Notes under the pieces: generated by a model
Seen by the model: only the letters and a program-made list of their open reading frames with translations
The model's database searches: none
What the model was told of the DNA's origin: nothing
Origin: an uncultured Prevotella sp.
GTDB taxonomy: Bacteria; Bacteroidota; Bacteroidia; Bacteroidales; Bacteroidaceae
DNA length: 27,666 nucleotides
Assembly (NCBI GenBank): GCA_900768785.1
Contig: CAAGEG010000110.1
Coordinates: forward strand, 1-27,666
Direction of reading: 5' to 3'
Part shown: positions 16,195 to 24,028 of the stretch, one piece after another
Numbering within the stretch: the stretch's first letter is position 1
Layout of the letters: each line of letters starts with the position of its first letter
Position numbers and translations under genes: made by a program

Positions 16195-17019
16195 TCAAGA
16201 GACTTTCATAGTTAATTTCATATCAAACGATAGCATTAAATTCACGATAAAGCAACTCGGAGTATCAGGAATTGCAAGTATTGCAGAATATTTAAATCCG
16301 GAAGAATCAATACTTTCAAACCGTACATCACTAAGCACACATTGTTCCAAAACGCCTTTGGGAACATAAGAAGCAAAGTCTGACTTTCTGAAATCTTTGG
16401 AATACAATTTCGTTGCGCCCGAGAAGACACTCACATGTACAGTGTTGTCATAATATACATTCTCAACTTCAATGCCCTCATCATTCATTGACGTTCGATA
16501 AATCTTATAAGTGGTAGGATTAATCTGCGCATAACAATGGTAGCTTTTCGCATCATTAGAGACAATAGTATCACTCTTTATGACTTTGTTTTGATTGACG
16601 GAAATGTTTGAAGACCTTACAAACAGCAACGAATCATTAACATTCTCGCTACGTACGAGCCTTATTAATTCGCCATTGTTGTTGTTGAATTCAAAAACAT
16701 TGGGCGTTTGTTTCACTATTTTATATTTTGACGTGCGCCCACCTATCAAAAACAGAGTGTCATCTCTGATAATAAACTTGACAGGAGCACTTGTTGAGTC
16801 CGGATAAAACAGCGAATCTCCTGCGGCTTTGAATATAACACTTTCTTCATCAGCATCCATCCAAATGCCTGATAGCATCTTTTTAGCCTCAATATTCTCT
16901 TTTTCTGCATCGTCTTTGGCTTTTTCTTTTTTGCCACAAGAGCCAATCGCGATGACAAAAAACGTCAATAACGATACGTAAAGACAAACATTGATGATTT
17001 TATTTGTTGTAGTTATCAT
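16195..17019 (-). CDS. Lipoprotein, DUF4738-like
   Basis: A 274-residue predicted lipoprotein: a hydrophobic N-terminus ends in the lipobox IGSC with C28, followed by a charged linker (KKEKAKDDAEKENIEAKK). The first part reads like a small beta-rich domain with SGIWMDADEESVIFKAAGD. The C-terminal part (KLYSKDFRKSDFASYVP, SSGFKYSAILAIPDT) is what I recall from DUF4738 proteins of Bacteroidales. The function is unknown. It starts 35 bases after ugd in the same direction, so it may share the rfbC-ugd transcript. The family name is less certain than the lipoprotein call. Confidence 0.7.
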   Translation of the reverse strand: MITTTNKIINVCLYVSLLTFFVIAIGSCGKKEKAKDDAEKENIEAKKMLSGIWMDADEESVIFKAAGDSLFYPDSTSAPVKFIIRDDTLFLIGGRTSKYKIVKQTPNVFEFNNNNGELIRLVRSENVNDSLLFVRSSNISVNQNKVIKSDTIVSNDAKSYHCYAQINPTTYKIYRTSMNDEGIEVENVYYDNTVHVSVFSGATKLYSKDFRKSDFASYVPKGVLEQCVLSDVRFESIDSSGFKYSAILAIPDTPSCFIVNLMLSFDMKLTMKVS

Positions 17020-17054
17020 ATTTATATATTAATACTTCGATATTACACAAGCTG

Positions 17055-18374
17055 CTATGACCTACCTATACATCTATATTCAAACCCCTGTTCTTTAAGT
17101 TCTTCAGCGTCATAAATATTTCTTCCGTCAATCACAAGCTTGCGTTTCATCTTCTTTCCAACCTTTTCCCAATCGGGCAAGCGAAATTCTTTCCACTCGG
17201 TAACAAGGATTAGCGCATCTGCATCCTCAACTGCATCATACTTATTATTGCAATAAGACACCTTGTCTCCTATTATTCGTTTACATTCGTCAATAGCTTC
17301 AGGGTCATAAACACTTATTTCACAGCCCGATTTAAGTAAACGGTCAATTACAACCAATGCCGTTGACTCTCTCATATCATCGGTTTCGGGCTTGAAAGCA
17401 AGTCCCCACAACGCAATTTTGCGACCTTTAAGACCTTCAGCAGCAAACTCTTTATTCAATTTCTCAAACAACAACTCTTTCTGTTTGTTGTTTACACGTT
17501 CTACAGCTTTTAGAACTTCCAACGAATAACCATTATCATCAGCCGTTTTTATCAGAGCTTTAACATCCTTTGGGAAACAAGAGCCTCCGTAACCACATCC
17601 TGCATACAAGAATTTGCGTCCTATTCGGGTGTCGGAACCTATACCTGCTCTAACCGAGTTAACATCTGCGCCTACCAATTCACATAGATTGGCTATATCG
17701 TTCATAAAACTTATTCGTGTAGCAAGCATGGAATTGGCCGCATACTTTGTCATTTCTGCACTCGGAATATCCATAAAAATAACCCTGAAGTTATTTATCA
17801 AAAAAGGCTTATACAACTTTGTTAAAAGCTTCTTTGCCCTTTCGCTTTCAACACCAATAACAACACGGTCAGGACTCATAAAGTCTTTTATGGCATTTCC
17901 CTCTTTTAGAAATTCCGGATTGCTTGCCACGTCAAACTCAATGCCTTTTCCACGTTTGTCAAGTTCTGCTTTTATAGTTGAAAACACTTTACGCGCCGTT
18001 CCAACAGGCACCGTACTCTTTGTCACAACAACTATATAGCGGTCAAGATTCTCGCCTATAGTCTTGGCAACTTGTAACACGTATTTCAAATCTGCGCTCC
18101 CGTCTTCATCAGGAGGCGTACCTACAGCTGTGAAAACAACTTCTTGGTCATTGAGAACATCAGCCAACGATGTTGAAAACTTCAATCTTCCGGCTTTGAT
18201 ATTCTTTTTTACCAACTCATCAAGACCGGGTTCGTAAATAGGAATAACGCCGTTCAACAACTTGTTTATCTTGTCCGGATTTACATCAACACATGTTACA
18301 GTAGCACCTGTCTCGGCAAAACAAGCACCCGAAACAAGTCCTACATATCCAGTTCCAACTATTGCTATATTCAT
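17055..18374 (-). CDS. ugd: UDP-glucose 6-dehydrogenase
   Basis: Oxidises UDP-glucose to UDP-glucuronate with NAD+, a precursor for capsule and other acidic polysaccharides; cytoplasmic. The 439 residues contain the NAD-binding GTGYVG (7-12) with IAIVGTGYVGLVSGACFAETG, the mid-domain STVPVGT and SNPEFLKEG, and the catalytic cysteine C266 in GYGGSCFPKD. The UDP-binding C-terminal domain has LWGLAFKPETDDMRES. It lies 73 bases after rfbC in the same direction, with no obvious promoter between them. The symbol tuaD or kfiD is used in other species; ugd is neutral. Confidence 0.96.
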   Translation of the reverse strand: MNIAIVGTGYVGLVSGACFAETGATVTCVDVNPDKINKLLNGVIPIYEPGLDELVKKNIKAGRLKFSTSLADVLNDQEVVFTAVGTPPDEDGSADLKYVLQVAKTIGENLDRYIVVVTKSTVPVGTARKVFSTIKAELDKRGKGIEFDVASNPEFLKEGNAIKDFMSPDRVVIGVESERAKKLLTKLYKPFLINNFRVIFMDIPSAEMTKYAANSMLATRISFMNDIANLCELVGADVNSVRAGIGSDTRIGRKFLYAGCGYGGSCFPKDVKALIKTADDNGYSLEVLKAVERVNNKQKELLFEKLNKEFAAEGLKGRKIALWGLAFKPETDDMRESTALVVIDRLLKSGCEISVYDPEAIDECKRIIGDKVSYCNNKYDAVEDADALILVTEWKEFRLPDWEKVGKKMKRKLVIDGRNIYDAEELKEQGFEYRCIGRS

Positions 18375-18447
18375 TATAACTAATATAAAACCTTAGGGAT
18401 GTACATTAATGCAACAATACTATATATTAATAAGTTACGAAGCATAG

Positions 18448-18996
18448 TTAATCAAATTTCTCAGCATCTTCAAAAGATGCTCCTGCAAGGTCTTTGGGAC
18501 TCGTTTTTACTTCGTTTACAGGCAAAGGCCACTTAATTCCAATTGTCTTATCATCAAATTTGATTGATGCTTCATGACTTGGCGCATAGACATTATCTAC
18601 TTTATAAGTGAAAACAGCCTCGTCGCTTAACACCAAAAAGCCATGTGCAAACCCGCGAGGTATGAACAACTGACGCTTATTTCGGCTACTTAGCTCAACC
18701 ATTATATGTTTTCCGTATGTTGGAGATGACTTTCTCAGGTCAACAGCCACATCAAGGACACTTCCTTCTATAACTCTTACGAGTTTCGCTTGCGAAAATT
18801 CGCCCTTCTGATAATGCAGTCCTCTCAACACTCCACGCGTAGATTTAGACTCATTATCCTGTAAAAATTCTGTCTTTCCGATGTTTGCATCAAACTCTTC
18901 TTTCTTGTAAGACTCGAAAAAATAGCCTCTGGCATCATCAAAGACACGTGGCTCCAATATGAAAACACCATCAATATCGGTTTTAATATAATTCAT
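18448..18996 (-). CDS. rfbC: dTDP-4-dehydrorhamnose 3,5-epimerase
   Basis: The third enzyme of dTDP-L-rhamnose synthesis; it epimerises C3 and C5 of the 4-keto sugar. The 182 residues are the normal length for this cupin. Seen motifs are FDDARGYFFESY, the substrate-binding and catalytic H61 in RGLHYQ, RVIEGSVLDVAVDLR, FIPRGFAHGFLVLS with H118, and Y131 in FTYKVDNVY. The other rhamnose genes (rfbA, rfbB, rfbD) are not in the window. It is the first gene of a leftward group with ugd. Confidence 0.95.
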   Translation of the reverse strand: MNYIKTDIDGVFILEPRVFDDARGYFFESYKKEEFDANIGKTEFLQDNESKSTRGVLRGLHYQKGEFSQAKLVRVIEGSVLDVAVDLRKSSPTYGKHIMVELSSRNKRQLFIPRGFAHGFLVLSDEAVFTYKVDNVYAPSHEASIKFDDKTIGIKWPLPVNEVKTSPKDLAGASFEDAEKFD

Positions 18997-19027
18997 TGTT
19001 GCCTGTATTTACTTTGTTATCTGTCTG

Positions 19028-19035
19028 CAAAAGTA
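19028..19035 (-). promoter_or_regulatory. Candidate -7 element for rfbC-ugd
   Basis: On the - strand this reads TACTTTTG (TAnnTTTG), 32 bases before the rfbC ATG. No TTTG lies at the standard spacing. Confidence 0.45.
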
Positions 19036-19121
19036 TAAATAATATCCGAATTTGCCATAATCGGCAAAACAAAAAAAGGAGATAATGATAAATAATATTT
19101 TTTTTATTTGATAAAAAAGCG

Positions 19122-19129
19122 TACATTTG
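19122..19129 (+). promoter_or_regulatory. Promoter element almost touching the HU/SPOR start codon
   Basis: TACATTTG matches TAnnTTTG, and TTTT at 19099-19102 is a three-of-four match to TTTG at exactly 19 bases. Only 4 bases separate it from the ATG at 19134, so the transcript would be leaderless or nearly so. Confidence 0.5.
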
Positions 19130-19133
19130 CAAC

Positions 19134-20249
19134 ATGATTGAATTGAGAAGACATATTGAAATCTTACTGTTAAGTAATGATTGTGTTATAGTTCCGGGAC
19201 TCGGAGGCTTTACAGCAAGCCACGTTCCTGCGCATTATGACACAACAGATAATATGTTTTTGCCTCCTTCAAGAACGTTGGGATTTAATCCAAAGTTGCG
19301 CATTAACGATTCTCTTCTTGCTCAATCATACACAGAAGCTTATGACATAAGCTATCCGGATGCCTTAATTCGCATAGAAGAAGAGACCTTAGAGCTTAGA
19401 CAAAGATTAGAGAACGAGGGGTTTTATGAACTTGATGACATTGGTTTATTATCATTAAACAATGAAGGGAACATAGAGTTTTCACCATGCGAGTCGGGTA
19501 TTCTAACTCCTTCTCTATATAGTTTCGGTGCCGTTGATATGCCTCTGCTAAATGCTGAAAGGCATATTGCCAATCCTACAAGTGCAACAGAAGAAAAGAA
19601 CGAGCAGAAATCTACATCGGCAAAAGTTATTTCATTAATTGACAACATATTGGTTGCTGACGACATTGTTAATGAAGACAACGAGAATAAAGCAGAAACA
19701 ACAGTTGCTGATGAGCAAATTGATGAGAACAAACCTGCTAATAGCAAACGTCGTAACATTACAGCACTAAGATATGCTGCCGTTTTCTTAGGGTTATTCA
19801 TTCTCTCTTTGTTGTTTAATACAAACAACTATGACAACAAAAGCATGAAAATGAGTGACTTTAACTCTGGAATAATACATGATTTCATAAAGAAGAGCTA
19901 CGACAACATCAAAAATTCGGCTGCCCAAACACATGTTTTGACAACTCCGGAAAAGAAAGCTGAAAATATAATTGAGCAAGAAAAGCCTTGCGAAAAAGCT
20001 GATATTGAACCTACTTCTTATTATTGTATAGTGTTAGCAAGCAAGGTTAGCAAACGAAATGCAGAAGTTTTTGTAGAGCAATTACACAAAGAAGGCTTCA
20101 AAGAAGCAGCTCTTCTTCAAGAAGAAGGTCGTGCGTTAAAGGTTGTTTATGGTCATTTTGCCACTAACGAAGACGCAATAAATGCTTTGCGCTATAATAG
20201 ATCATCCGTGCATTTTACCGACGCATGGATATTAAAAGCCAATATTTAA
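19134..20249 (+). CDS. HU-CCDC81 / SPOR domain membrane protein
   Basis: A 371-residue protein. Residues 1-130 match the paired bacterial HU-CCDC81 domains (LRRHIEILLLSNDCVIVPGLGGF; LGFNPKLRINDSLLAQSYTEAYDISYPDA; GFYELDDIGLLSLNNEGNIEFSP). A variable linker follows, then one membrane helix (about 212-230, AAVFLGLFILSLLF). After another linker comes a C-terminal SPOR domain (about 294-371, YYCIVLASKVSKRNAEVFVEQL...VVYGHFATNEDAINAL). The SPOR part should bind denuded peptidoglycan, as at division sites, on the periplasmic side. The HU-like part would then be cytoplasmic, so the protein may link envelope and chromosome or a cytoplasmic partner; that is inference. It is followed after 4 bases by the FHA gene. 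Confidence 0.85.
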   Translation: MIELRRHIEILLLSNDCVIVPGLGGFTASHVPAHYDTTDNMFLPPSRTLGFNPKLRINDSLLAQSYTEAYDISYPDALIRIEEETLELRQRLENEGFYELDDIGLLSLNNEGNIEFSPCESGILTPSLYSFGAVDMPLLNAERHIANPTSATEEKNEQKSTSAKVISLIDNILVADDIVNEDNENKAETTVADEQIDENKPANSKRRNITALRYAAVFLGLFILSLLFNTNNYDNKSMKMSDFNSGIIHDFIKKSYDNIKNSAAQTHVLTTPEKKAENIIEQEKPCEKADIEPTSYYCIVLASKVSKRNAEVFVEQLHKEGFKEAALLQEEGRALKVVYGHFATNEDAINALRYNRSSVHFTDAWILKANI

Positions 20250-20253
20250 TCAA

Positions 20254-20778
20254 ATGAAAAGAGTGAGATGCCCCAAATGTGATAACTATATCACATTTGA
20301 CGAGACTAAATATACTGATGGTCAGGCATTGGTTTTCGCCTGTCCTAACTGTGGAAAACAATTTGGAATTAAGATAGGTAAATCCAAATTACACAATAAA
20401 GCGAAAGAGGATTTTGATGAAACAACAGGCGATTTCGGCTCTATTGTCGTTATTGAAAATGTTTTCCACTATAAGCAAGTGCTACATCTAAGACCGGGAG
20501 ACAATACTATTGGTCGCTATATGAAAGGCAGCAGCACTACCCTACCTATTGAAACTAATGACCCAAGTATTGACATTAACCATTGTGTAATTAATGTTTC
20601 AAGAGATAAAAAGGGCAAACTGAAGTATGTATTGCGTGATGGACCAAGTTATACAGGTACATTTGTCGATAACGAAATACTTGGCGACAGAGAGAAACGC
20701 ATAATAACCGATGGCACTTTATTTACTATAGGGGCAACAAGCATAATACTTAAAGTCCCTGAAGAACAGGGACTTTAA
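20254..20778 (+). CDS. Zinc-ribbon and FHA domain protein
   Basis: A 174-residue cytoplasmic protein. An N-terminal zinc ribbon has C6-x-x-C9 and C30-x-x-C33 (CPKC and CPNC), like the zinc-ribbon starts of Bacteroidetes regulators. An FHA domain follows at about 70-170, with NTIGRYMKG and PSIDINHCVINV. FHA domains bind phosphothreonine peptides. The glycine-arginine pair and the histidine of the binding loop are present; the usual serine-arginine is changed to SIDINH. It is co-transcribed with the SPOR protein, 4 bases apart, so it may read a phospho-signal linked to envelope growth. The last 27 bases of coding sequence lie in a long hairpin. Confidence 0.83.
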   Translation: MKRVRCPKCDNYITFDETKYTDGQALVFACPNCGKQFGIKIGKSKLHNKAKEDFDETTGDFGSIVVIENVFHYKQVLHLRPGDNTIGRYMKGSSTTLPIETNDPSIDINHCVINVSRDKKGKLKYVLRDGPSYTGTFVDNEILGDREKRIITDGTLFTIGATSIILKVPEEQGL

Positions 20779-20797
20779 AACTTGATATTAAGTTTTT
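20750..20797 (+). terminator. Compound hairpin overlapping the end of the FHA gene
   Basis: A perfect 12-bp stem (TTAAAGTCCCTG at 20750-20761 with 20767-20778, loop AAGAA) contains the last codons and the TAA stop of the gene. A second 7-bp hairpin (AAAACTT/AAGTTTT, 20777-20796) ends in five T. The two share bases, so only one can form fully at a time. Confidence 0.65.
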
Positions 20798-20801
20798 GAT
20801 A

Positions 20802-21266
20802 TTATTCAAAGTAATAAAGGAATGTAGCCATACCTTCAAGAGCCTTTTTCTTCTGGTCTTTAATCTCTATTGAGAACTTTATTTCAGCCTTAACAGTGCC
20901 ACGAAGATTGGCTATAGATGCTAAATCAGCAACAAGACGTATTGATTCGCCCGACTTAACAGCCTGTCCGAACTTCATTTTATCCATGCCATAGTTGACC
21001 ATCATCTTAAGATTATTAACCTCAATTATTTGGTTCCAAAGGTATGGAAGCATGGAAAGAGTGAGATAACCGTGTGCTATTGTTGTCTTAAAAGGGCTAT
21101 CGGTCTTTGCTTTTTCAGGGTTTACGTGTATCCATTGATGATCAAGAGTAGCATCAGCAAACATGTTTATGCGCTCTTGAGATAACTCTACATAGTCGGA
21201 AACACCGATGTTCTTGCCAAGCATTGCGGCAAACTCTTCATAATTATTTATTATCAACTTACTCAT
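20802..21266 (-). CDS. MaoC-like (R)-specific hydratase
   Basis: A 154-residue hotdog protein of the MaoC/hydratase-2 family, which adds water to enoyl-CoA or similar thioesters. The active-site pattern is seen in DATLDHQWIHVNPEKA (D42 and H47) and in the following FKTTIAHGYLTLSMLP. I chose the ATG at 21266 because the promoter-like TATATTTG on the - strand at 21298-21305 lies within the longer frame that begins at 21317. It is a single gene, convergent with the FHA gene. The substrate is unknown; no fatty-acid or polyhydroxyalkanoate genes are adjacent. Confidence 0.87.
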   Translation of the reverse strand: MSKLIINNYEEFAAMLGKNIGVSDYVELSQERINMFADATLDHQWIHVNPEKAKTDSPFKTTIAHGYLTLSMLPYLWNQIIEVNNLKMMVNYGMDKMKFGQAVKSGESIRLVADLASIANLRGTVKAEIKFSIEIKDQKKKALEGMATFLYYFE

Positions 21267-21297
21267 ATTATATGTTTTTAATATTTGTTTTATGCTG

Positions 21298-21305
21298 CAA
21301 ATATA
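21298..21305 (-). promoter_or_regulatory. Candidate -7 element of the MaoC-like gene
   Basis: On the - strand this reads TATATTTG (TAnnTTTG), 32 bases before the ATG at 21266. No TTTG at 19 bases was found. Confidence 0.5.
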
Positions 21306-21512
21306 GACAAAATTCACGATATTTTACACATAAACCTTAATGAAGTATTCTTAAATCATAGTTTTGACACAAAGAATCTCATGTCCTTATAATATTAATA
21401 ATGTGCATTTTAAATTGTAAGTATATAGTTTTTGACGGGAGTTTTAGTTGTTAATAATTATTAATTACTCTACATAAATAGCAAAATAATCATAATTGAA
21501 AAGATAGTAATA

Positions 21513-21543
21513 ATTGTCTCTTTATATAAAATATGTACCTTTG
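21513..21543 (+). promoter_or_regulatory. Promoter of rpsA
   Basis: ATTG (three of four to TTTG) at 21513-21516, 19 bases, then TACCTTTG (21536-21543). It predicts a leader of about 60 bases with no Shine-Dalgarno sequence; the stretch before the ATG is A/T only. Confidence 0.62.
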
Positions 21544-21608
21544 CAGCCGATTTAATTAACAATATAAAGTCAAACTTTATTAATTACAAATTTTAATTAT
21601 TATTTTTT

Positions 21609-23381
21609 ATGTCAGATTTAAAGAACGTACAACCGTTAGAAGACTTCAATTGGGAAGAATTTGAAAATGGTAGTTCAGTAGGAGTAAGCAAAGAAGAACT
21701 TCAAAAAGCCTACGATGAGACTCTCAACAAAGTAAACGAGCATCAAGTAGTTGAAGGAAAAGTAATCTCAGTTGACAAGAAAGAAGTTGTTGTCAATATT
21801 GGTTACAAGAGCGACGGCGTTATTCCTGCAAGCGAATTCCGTTACAACCCGGACTTGAAACCGGGAGATTTGGTAGAGGTATATGTTGATAACCTCGAAG
21901 ATAAGAAAGGACAATTGTTCTTATCTCACAAGAAAGCTCGTCTAAGCAAGAGCTGGGAGCGTGTTAATGCTGCTCTTGACAATGAGGAAATCATTCAAGG
22001 TTACATCAAATGTCGCACTAAGGGCGGTATGATTGTTGATGTATTCGGCATTGAAGCATTCCTTCCGGGAAGTCAGATTGACGTTCATCCTATACGTGAC
22101 TACGACGTATTCGTAGGCAAAACAATGGAGTTCAAGGTTGTAAAAATCAACCAAGAGTTCCGCAATGTTGTTGTTTCTCACAAGGCTCTTATTGAAGCTG
22201 AACTTGAAGCACAGAAGAAAGAAATCATCAGCAAGCTTGAAAAAGGTCAAATTCTTGAAGGAACAGTTAAGAATATCACATCTTACGGTGTCTTCATTGA
22301 CCTCGGCGGTGTTGACGGACTTATACATATCACAGACCTTTCATGGGGCCGCGTAAGTGATCCACACGAAGTTGTAGCTCTTGATCAAAAGATTAATGTT
22401 GTTATTCTTGACTTTGACGATGACAAGAAGCGCATTGCTCTCGGTCTCAAACAGCTCACTCCACATCCTTGGGATGCACTTGACGCAGACTTAAAGGTTG
22501 GCGACCATGTTAAAGGTAAGGTAGTTGTTATAGCTGACTATGGTGCATTCGTAGAGATAGCACCGGGTGTAGAAGGTCTTATCCACGTTTCTGAGATGAG
22601 CTGGAGCCAGCATTTGCGCTCTGCACAAGAGTTTATGCACGTTGGAGACGAGGTAGAAGCTGTTATCCTAACACTTGATCGCGAAGAGCGTAAGATGTCT
22701 CTCGGCATCAAGCAGCTTAAAGATGACCCATGGGAAACAATTGATGTTAAGTACCCAATTGGCAGCAAACACACAGCTAAAGTACGCAACTTCACTAACT
22801 TCGGTATATTTGTAGAACTTGAAGAAGGCGTAGACGGACTTATACATATCAGCGATTTGTCTTGGACAAAGAAGGTTAAGCACCCTTCAGAGTTTACTCA
22901 AGTAGGCGCAGAAATAGATGTTGTTGTTCTTGAAATAGATAAAGAGAACCGTCGTCTAAGTCTTGGTCACAAGCAGCTTGAGGATAACCCATGGGATGCT
23001 TATGAAACTCTTTACACACCGGGCTCTGTTCACACTGGTAAAATAACAGAAATCATGGACAAGGGTGCTGTTATCGCTCTTAATGAAGGTGGCGAAGGAT
23101 TTGCTACTCCTAAACATCTCGTTAAAGAAGACGGTTCACAGGCTCAGCTTGGCGAAGAATTAGAGTTCAAAGTAATAGAGTTCGTGAAAGAAACTAAGCG
23201 TATCATTCTCTCTCACAGCCGTACTTTCGAGGATGAAAAAGAAGAACCGAAGAAAGCTCCTCGCGCTAAGAAGGCTAAGAAAGAGGAAACAGCAACAATC
23301 AACAATGTAGCTGCCGGTACAACACTTGGTGATATCGATGCTCTTGCTGAATTGAAAGCTAAACTTGATAAAGGTGAATAA
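21609..23381 (+). CDS. rpsA: 30S ribosomal protein S1
   Basis: Binds mRNA on the small ribosomal subunit and helps initiation, which matters in Bacteroidetes, where Shine-Dalgarno sites are weak. The 590 residues hold six S1 (OB-fold) domains, near 50-120, 135-200, 215-285, 300-370, 385-455 and 470-540. The last four share the pattern G-x-V...YG-x-F-x-x-x...GV-x-GL-x-H-x-S-x-x-S/D (for example GVDGLIHITDLSW and GVEGLIHVSEMSW). The C-terminal tail is lysine-rich and acidic. Codon use is visibly tuned for high expression compared with neighbours. It is a single gene with its own promoter and terminator. Confidence 0.97.
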   Translation: MSDLKNVQPLEDFNWEEFENGSSVGVSKEELQKAYDETLNKVNEHQVVEGKVISVDKKEVVVNIGYKSDGVIPASEFRYNPDLKPGDLVEVYVDNLEDKKGQLFLSHKKARLSKSWERVNAALDNEEIIQGYIKCRTKGGMIVDVFGIEAFLPGSQIDVHPIRDYDVFVGKTMEFKVVKINQEFRNVVVSHKALIEAELEAQKKEIISKLEKGQILEGTVKNITSYGVFIDLGGVDGLIHITDLSWGRVSDPHEVVALDQKINVVILDFDDDKKRIALGLKQLTPHPWDALDADLKVGDHVKGKVVVIADYGAFVEIAPGVEGLIHVSEMSWSQHLRSAQEFMHVGDEVEAVILTLDREERKMSLGIKQLKDDPWETIDVKYPIGSKHTAKVRNFTNFGIFVELEEGVDGLIHISDLSWTKKVKHPSEFTQVGAEIDVVVLEIDKENRRLSLGHKQLEDNPWDAYETLYTPGSVHTGKITEIMDKGAVIALNEGGEGFATPKHLVKEDGSQAQLGEELEFKVIEFVKETKRIILSHSRTFEDEKEEPKKAPRAKKAKKEETATINNVAAGTTLGDIDALAELKAKLDKGE

Positions 23382-23405
23382 TACCTCTATCTTTACTACA
23401 TAAAC

Positions 23406-23441
23406 AAAATTCCACAGTCTTTTTAGATTGTGGAATTTTTT
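23406..23441 (+). terminator. Intrinsic terminator of rpsA
   Basis: A stem of about 14 bp (core AATTCCACAGTC with GATTGTGGAATT, one G-U pair) and a 6-base loop, directly followed by a run of T. It lies 24 bases after the rpsA stop. Confidence 0.88.
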
Positions 23442-23538
23442 GTTTTCTACCCGTTAATCAATTATTCACGTGCTTTTTATTTAGATTATTTATCTTATAT
23501 TCTGTTTTCCAACAATTTTCATCTATTTAAAAAGATTT

Positions 23539-23735
23539 CGTAAACACCATACTTACGACCCGTAAACACTATACTTAAGACACGTAAATACCATACTTAC
23601 GACCCGCAAATACCATACTTACGACCCGTAAACACCATACTTACGACCCGTAAACACTATACTTACGACACGTAAATACCATATTTACGACTCGTAAAGA
23701 CTATACTTAGTATGTGTAAAAATAATACTTATACG
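23539..23735. repeat. 22-bp tandem array B, nine units
   Basis: Eight units of exactly 22 bases begin at 23539 and every 22 bases after, plus a ninth degenerate unit (23715-23735, 21 bases). The unit opens CGTAAACACCATAC, with a frequent CGTAAATACCATAC variant, and continues TTACGACC. Across unit borders the dyad TTACGACCCGTAA recurs, with 9 bases between copies. The last two units decay. The array lies past the rpsA terminator and before the terminator of the convergent operon, so it should be poorly transcribed. Confidence 0.92.
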
Positions 23736-23967
23736 CCACAAAAAGCATGTCTTGTTTATGGGAAGAGTCACATTAGGAATTTCAATATGGTTATTCGGGT
23801 CTTTGTGAATTAACTTTCACACAAGTCGTTATCAAAATTCTATCTCGCTATTTAATCTTTATTGAGCTTAAATATTGGTTCTGTTTGTCTTATCCCACTC
23901 TTTATGAAAAACAAACATGACGGAAACATTATTAGGGATAGGAATAATTAAGTATGAACAATTAAAA
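23736..23967. other. Gene-free stretch after array B
   Basis: About 230 bases, AT-rich, between the repeat array and the terminator of the leftward operon. I see no reading frame with family resemblance, no RNA gene and no repeat. Confidence 0.4.
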
Positions 23968-24004
23968 AGACTGAAATAAAGGCTTATTGCCGATATTTCA
24001 GTCT
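23968..24004 (-). terminator. Terminator of the DPP IV - DUF4861 operon
   Basis: A perfect 10-bp stem (AGACTGAAAT at 23968-23977 with 23995-24004), a 17-base loop, and on the - strand a T-run after the stem. It lies 25 bases past the stop of the DUF4861 gene. Confidence 0.82.
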
Positions 24005-24028
24005 ATTGATTTTGTTTGTGGAAATATC

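Noticed and set aside
23539..23735. CRISPR array
   Set aside because: The units are directly tandem with no unique spacers, the period is only 22 bases, and no cas genes are present.
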